Positions 61,272-64,000 of a stretch of DNA of 64,000 nt are shown piece by piece. Source of the DNA: Tepidibacter aestuarii (GTDB lineage: Bacteria; Bacillota; Clostridia; Peptostreptococcales; Peptostreptococcaceae); the NCBI RefSeq assembly GCF_934924865.1, contig NZ_OW235315.1, positions 1,178,001 through 1,242,000 of the forward strand. Direction: 5' to 3'. Every line of letters starts with the position of its first letter. Positions within the stretch are counted from its first letter, which is position 1. The notes under the pieces were generated by a model. The model saw only the letters and a program-made list of their open reading frames with translations. It searched no databases and had not been told where the DNA came from. Both the position numbers and the translations under genes were made by a program.

Positions 61272-61458
61272 AGGGTAGCGTGAGATATCTTTAAAAGATA
61301 GCCGAAGAAGCAATATGAAAAAAAGCCAAATTTTCATAGAAACTTTCAGGCAAAAGTATCGTTATCTGATGGGTCTCTGGAAAGTTGGATTGTTTCCACG
61401 CCGAAGGGGAAATACACCATAGTGTGTAAAATCTCTCAGGTAAAAAAGGACAGAGGGG
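61272..61458 (+). promoter_or_regulatory. Tandem glycine riboswitch
   Basis: Two adjacent gcvT-type aptamers are visible. The first (about 61282-61369) has GATAGCCGAAGAAGCAA and AAACTTTCAGGCAAAAGTAT. The second (about 61371-61457) has TCTCTGGAAAGTTGG, CACGCCGAAGGGGAAA and ATCTCTCAGGTAAAAAAGGA ending CAGAGGGG. They are joined by a one- to two-base linker. The 3' end of the second aptamer is also the base of the terminator stem, which implies an ON switch: glycine binding prevents termination. Confidence 0.95.
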
Positions 61459-61503
61459 TATAAAGGCAGTGAAAATCGTCATGCCTTTATATCTCTCTTT
61501 TTT
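61456..61503 (+). terminator. Terminator of the glycine riboswitch
   Basis: TATAAAGGCA (61459-61468) pairs with TGCCTTTATA (61482-61491), extendable through AGAGGGG/TCTCTCT with wobble pairs, then T6. The extension uses the aptamer II closing strand. Confidence 0.85.
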
Positions 61504-61593
61504 ATGCAAAGAATAAGACTATGTCTTTTAGGTATAATATGAGAATCATATTAGATATACATATTGAAAATTATTTTAAGGAGGAGAAATGAA

Positions 61594-62700
61594 ATGTCAA
61601 ATCTTAAAAGAACTGCTCTTTTTGGGACCCATGAGAAGTATGGAGGAAAGATAATAGATTTCTCAGGGTGGCAGCTTCCAGTTCAATATGAGGGTATAAC
61701 TTCAGAACATGAGGCTACTAGAAATAAGGCTGGTCTATTTGATGTATCTCATATGGGAGAAGTTGAAGTTAAAGGTAATGATGCATTTAAATTTGTACAG
61801 AATTTAGTAACTAATGATGTATCTGCTCTTGAAGATAATCAAGTATTGTATACCTTTATGTGTTATGAACACGGTGGGGTAGTAGATGATTTGTTAGTAT
61901 ATAGATTCAATGAAGAACATTTTTTCCTTGTGATAAATGCTGGTAATATAGATAAGGATTTTGAGTGGATGAATAAAAACTCAGATAAGTATGATATAGA
62001 ACTTACGAATATATCTGATCAAGTATGTCAATTGGCAATACAAGGACCTAATGCTCAAGAAATTCTACAAAAACTAACTGATACGGATTTAAAAGAAATA
62101 CAGTTTTTCTACTGTAGAAGAAATGTAGATGTAGCTGGAGTTAGTTGTTTGGTTTCAAGAACGGGGTATACAGGAGAAGATGGTTTTGAAATTTACTTAG
62201 ATAATGACAGAGCAGAGTATTTATGGGAGCAACTTATGGAAGTAGGAAAAGATCTAGGATTAAAACCTGTGGGACTGGGAGCTAGGGATACTTTAAGGTT
62301 TGAAGTTGCATTACCTCTTTATGGGAATGAGTTATCTAAAGATATAACTCCACTAGAGGCAGGGCTTGGATTCTTTGTAAAGTTAGAGACAGATGATTTC
62401 ATAGGAAAAGAGGCTTTAGTTAAACAAAAAGCAGATGGATTAAAGAGAAAAATAGTAGGTTTTGAAATGATAGATAAGGGAATACCTAGACATGGTTATG
62501 AAGTATGGGCAGATGGAAAGCAAGTAGGATTTGTAACTACTGGATATGCGGCTCCTACAGTTAAGAAGAATATAGGGTTTGCCATGGTTCCTATAGAGTA
62601 TTCAAAACTAGGTACAACCATTGAAATAAAGGTTAGAAAAAGAATTTTAAAGGCCGAAGTGGTAAGTAAGAGATTTTACACTAAAAACTATAAGAAATAA
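61594..62700 (+). CDS. gcvT: Aminomethyltransferase (glycine cleavage T-protein)
   Basis: This 368-residue tetrahydrofolate-dependent T-protein releases ammonia and passes the methylene group to folate. Motifs are KIIDFSGWQLPVQYEGI, GLFDVSHMGEVEVKG, SRTGYTGEDGFEIYL, GLGARDTLRFEVALPLYGNE and GYAAPTVKKNIGFA. The ATG at 61594 is eight bases after AAGGAGGA; an in-frame TTG at 61564 precedes that site and is rejected. It is the first gene under the glycine riboswitch. Confidence 0.97.
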   Translation: MSNLKRTALFGTHEKYGGKIIDFSGWQLPVQYEGITSEHEATRNKAGLFDVSHMGEVEVKGNDAFKFVQNLVTNDVSALEDNQVLYTFMCYEHGGVVDDLLVYRFNEEHFFLVINAGNIDKDFEWMNKNSDKYDIELTNISDQVCQLAIQGPNAQEILQKLTDTDLKEIQFFYCRRNVDVAGVSCLVSRTGYTGEDGFEIYLDNDRAEYLWEQLMEVGKDLGLKPVGLGARDTLRFEVALPLYGNELSKDITPLEAGLGFFVKLETDDFIGKEALVKQKADGLKRKIVGFEMIDKGIPRHGYEVWADGKQVGFVTTGYAAPTVKKNIGFAMVPIEYSKLGTTIEIKVRKRILKAEVVSKRFYTKNYKK

Positions 62701-62800
62701 GAACTTAACTAAGTTGAAAAAGTTAATACATTTACGCGAAATATATTCAGAATATTCTAAAAATAATCATGATTATAAAAATATTAAGGAGGAATTTATT

Positions 62801-63187
62801 ATGAAAATAGTAGAAGGAATTTATTATTCAAAGGATCATGAGTGGATTAAGGTAGAGGGAGAAGAAGTTTGTATAGGGATTACAGATTATGCTCAGCATG
62901 CCCTAGGGGAGATCGTTTACGTGGAAATGCCTGAGATAGATGATGAATTGGATGCTGGAGAGGCATTTGGAGTTATTGAATCTGTTAAGGCTGCATCAGA
63001 TTCTTATATGCCAGTTTCAGGAACTGTTATAGAGGTGAATGAAGAGTTAGAAACTACACCTCAACTTTTAAATAGTAATCCTTATGAAAACTGGATATTA
63101 AAAGTAAAAATTAGTGATTTATCAGAATTAGAGAGCTTAATGAGTAATGATGGATATAAGGAGTTTTGTGAAAGTGAAAGCCATTAG
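62801..63187 (+). CDS. gcvH: Glycine cleavage H-protein
   Basis: This 128-residue lipoyl carrier shuttles the aminomethyl group between P- and T-proteins. The lipoylated Lys63 lies in GVIESVKAASDSYMPVSG. YYSKDHEWIKVEGEEVCIGI and NSNPYENWILKV are hallmarks. The ATG at 62801 follows AAGGAGG. A TTG-initiated upstream extension from 62714 has no ribosome binding site and is not part of the family. Confidence 0.97.
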   Translation: MKIVEGIYYSKDHEWIKVEGEEVCIGITDYAQHALGEIVYVEMPEIDDELDAGEAFGVIESVKAASDSYMPVSGTVIEVNEELETTPQLLNSNPYENWILKVKISDLSELESLMSNDGYKEFCESESH

Positions 63188-63211
63188 AAATTAGTTTCTC
63201 CGAAAGTTAAA

Positions 63212-63241
63212 AATTCAGATGGGTTAAACTCCATCTGAATT
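63212..63241 (+). other. Stem-loop between gcvH and gcvPA
   Basis: AATTCAGATGG pairs perfectly with CCATCTGAATT around an eight-base loop. No T run follows, so it is more likely an mRNA stability or processing element than a terminator. Confidence 0.6.
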
Positions 63242-63278
63242 AAGTTTCACTTTATATAAAGTATGAAGGAGGCAGGCT

Positions 63279-64000
63279 ATGCATAGATATATTTCCAATA
63301 CAGAAACAGATAAAAAATATATGTTAAATGAGATAAATGTAAAATCTGTAGATGATTTATTCAGTGATGTTCCAGAAGAACTTAAGTTAGATAGAGATCT
63401 TAATTTAAGAGAGGGAATGTCAGAAATAGAGATATTTAATCATATGAATAATATTGCAAGTAAAAATAAGAGTTTAAATGAGTTAACATGTTTTTTAGGG
63501 GCAGGAGCATATGACCATTACATTCCTGCAATTATAAAGCATATAGCTTCAAGATCTGAGTTTTTAACTGCTTATACACCGTATCAAGCTGAGATAAGCC
63601 AAGGAACATTGCAAGTTATATTTGAGTATCAAACTATGATTAGTAATTTGACAGGAATGGATGTATCTAATGCTTCTATGTATGATGGAGCAACGGCTTG
63701 TACAGAGGCAGCAATAATGGCTTGTTTGAATACTAGACGTAAATCTATTTTAGTATCTAAAACAGTGAATCCTGAGACTCGAAAAGTTTTAAAAACTTAT
63801 ATGCAGTATAAAAATATAGATGTGATTGAAGTGGATATGATAGATGGAGTCACAGATATGGAGCATTTAAAGTCTCTGGTGAGTAAGGAAACAGCAGGAG
63901 TTATAATACAAAGTCCAAACTTCTTTGGAATAATAGAAGATTACTCTAAAGCAGGAGAATTAATACATGAAAATAAAGGCTTATTAATAACTTATGTAGA
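63279..64000 (+). CDS. gcvPA: Glycine dehydrogenase (decarboxylating) subunit 1, cut by window end
   Basis: The first 240 codons of the split P-protein's N-terminal subunit run to the window edge without a stop. The start MHRYISNTETDKKYMLNEI is preceded by GAAGGAGG. FLGAGAYDHYIPAIIKHI, SEFLTAYTPYQAEISQGTLQ and NASMYDGATACTEAA are typical of GcvPA. With GcvPB, expected just outside, it forms the PLP decarboxylase of the system. Confidence 0.96.
   Translation, partial: MHRYISNTETDKKYMLNEINVKSVDDLFSDVPEELKLDRDLNLREGMSEIEIFNHMNNIASKNKSLNELTCFLGAGAYDHYIPAIIKHIASRSEFLTAYTPYQAEISQGTLQVIFEYQTMISNLTGMDVSNASMYDGATACTEAAIMACLNTRRKSILVSKTVNPETRKVLKTYMQYKNIDVIEVDMIDGVTDMEHLKSLVSKETAGVIIQSPNFFGIIEDYSKAGELIHENKGLLITYV

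Noticed and set aside
61291..61509. Reverse-strand ORF of 72 codons across the glycine riboswitch
   Set aside because: It is the complement of the structured RNA, has no ribosome binding site and looks like no protein family.

Overview
The window is low-GC DNA with AGA-dominated arginine codons, strong AGGAGG-type ribosome binding sites and frequent GTG/TTG starts. The gene order (smc-ftsY-ylxM-ffh-rpsP-khpA-rimM-trmD-rplS-rbgA-rnhB), an anaerobic Ni-Fe-S CO dehydrogenase, an [FeFe]-hydrogenase-like protein and an SLH/CAP surface protein point to an anaerobic, chemotactic member of the Clostridia, perhaps of Peptostreptococcaceae type. That family-level placement is inference.

Layout. 1-12,000: housekeeping block for chromosome maintenance (smc tail), protein targeting (ftsY, ylxM, ffh), ribosome assembly and rRNA/tRNA modification (rpsP, khpA, rimM, trmD, rplS, rbgA), then rnhB, a FliK-like unknown, an FlhB-like small protein, yraN and a ComM-like ATPase. 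12,000-30,600: mosaic accessory region with a chemoreceptor, tRNA-Gln, a transglutaminase-like lipoprotein, nitroreductase, amino-acid ABC transporter, a CatB-type acetyltransferase, NUDIX, an orphan phage Gam gene, iron alcohol dehydrogenase, SLH-CAP protein, [FeFe]-hydrogenase-like protein, a repeat-tailed amidase and membrane proteins of unknown role. Decayed gene fragments lie between them. 30,800-37,550: lysine/diaminopimelate operon (lysA-lysC-asd-dapA-dapB-dapH) behind two complete tandem lysine riboswitches, each with its own terminator. 37,690-46,030: full histidine operon (hisZ-G-D-C-B-H-A-F-IE-J) behind a promoter, a 22-codon leader peptide with three consecutive His codons, and a terminator. 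46,240-61,000: racemase family, phosphoribosyltransferase, Memo/AMMECR1 fusion plus radical SAM enzyme, deoD with divergent codon use, an unknown 256-aa protein, MocR regulator, cooS, MFS transporter, RluA, methyltransferase, NagZ. 61,200-64,000: glycine cleavage operon (gcvT-gcvH-gcvPA) under a tandem glycine riboswitch; the last gene runs off the window.

How it works together. Three amino-acid pathways are each governed by a different RNA mechanism: lysine by a double riboswitch, histidine by leader-peptide attenuation, glycine by a tandem-aptamer riboswitch. The most unusual features are the duplicated lysine riboswitch, the apparent His-codon attenuator, a dispersed approximately 70-bp repeat, an 81-bp near-perfect palindrome, and a duplicated 5' fragment of the MFS transporter gene. 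I found no CRISPR array, insertion sequence, rRNA or intact prophage.
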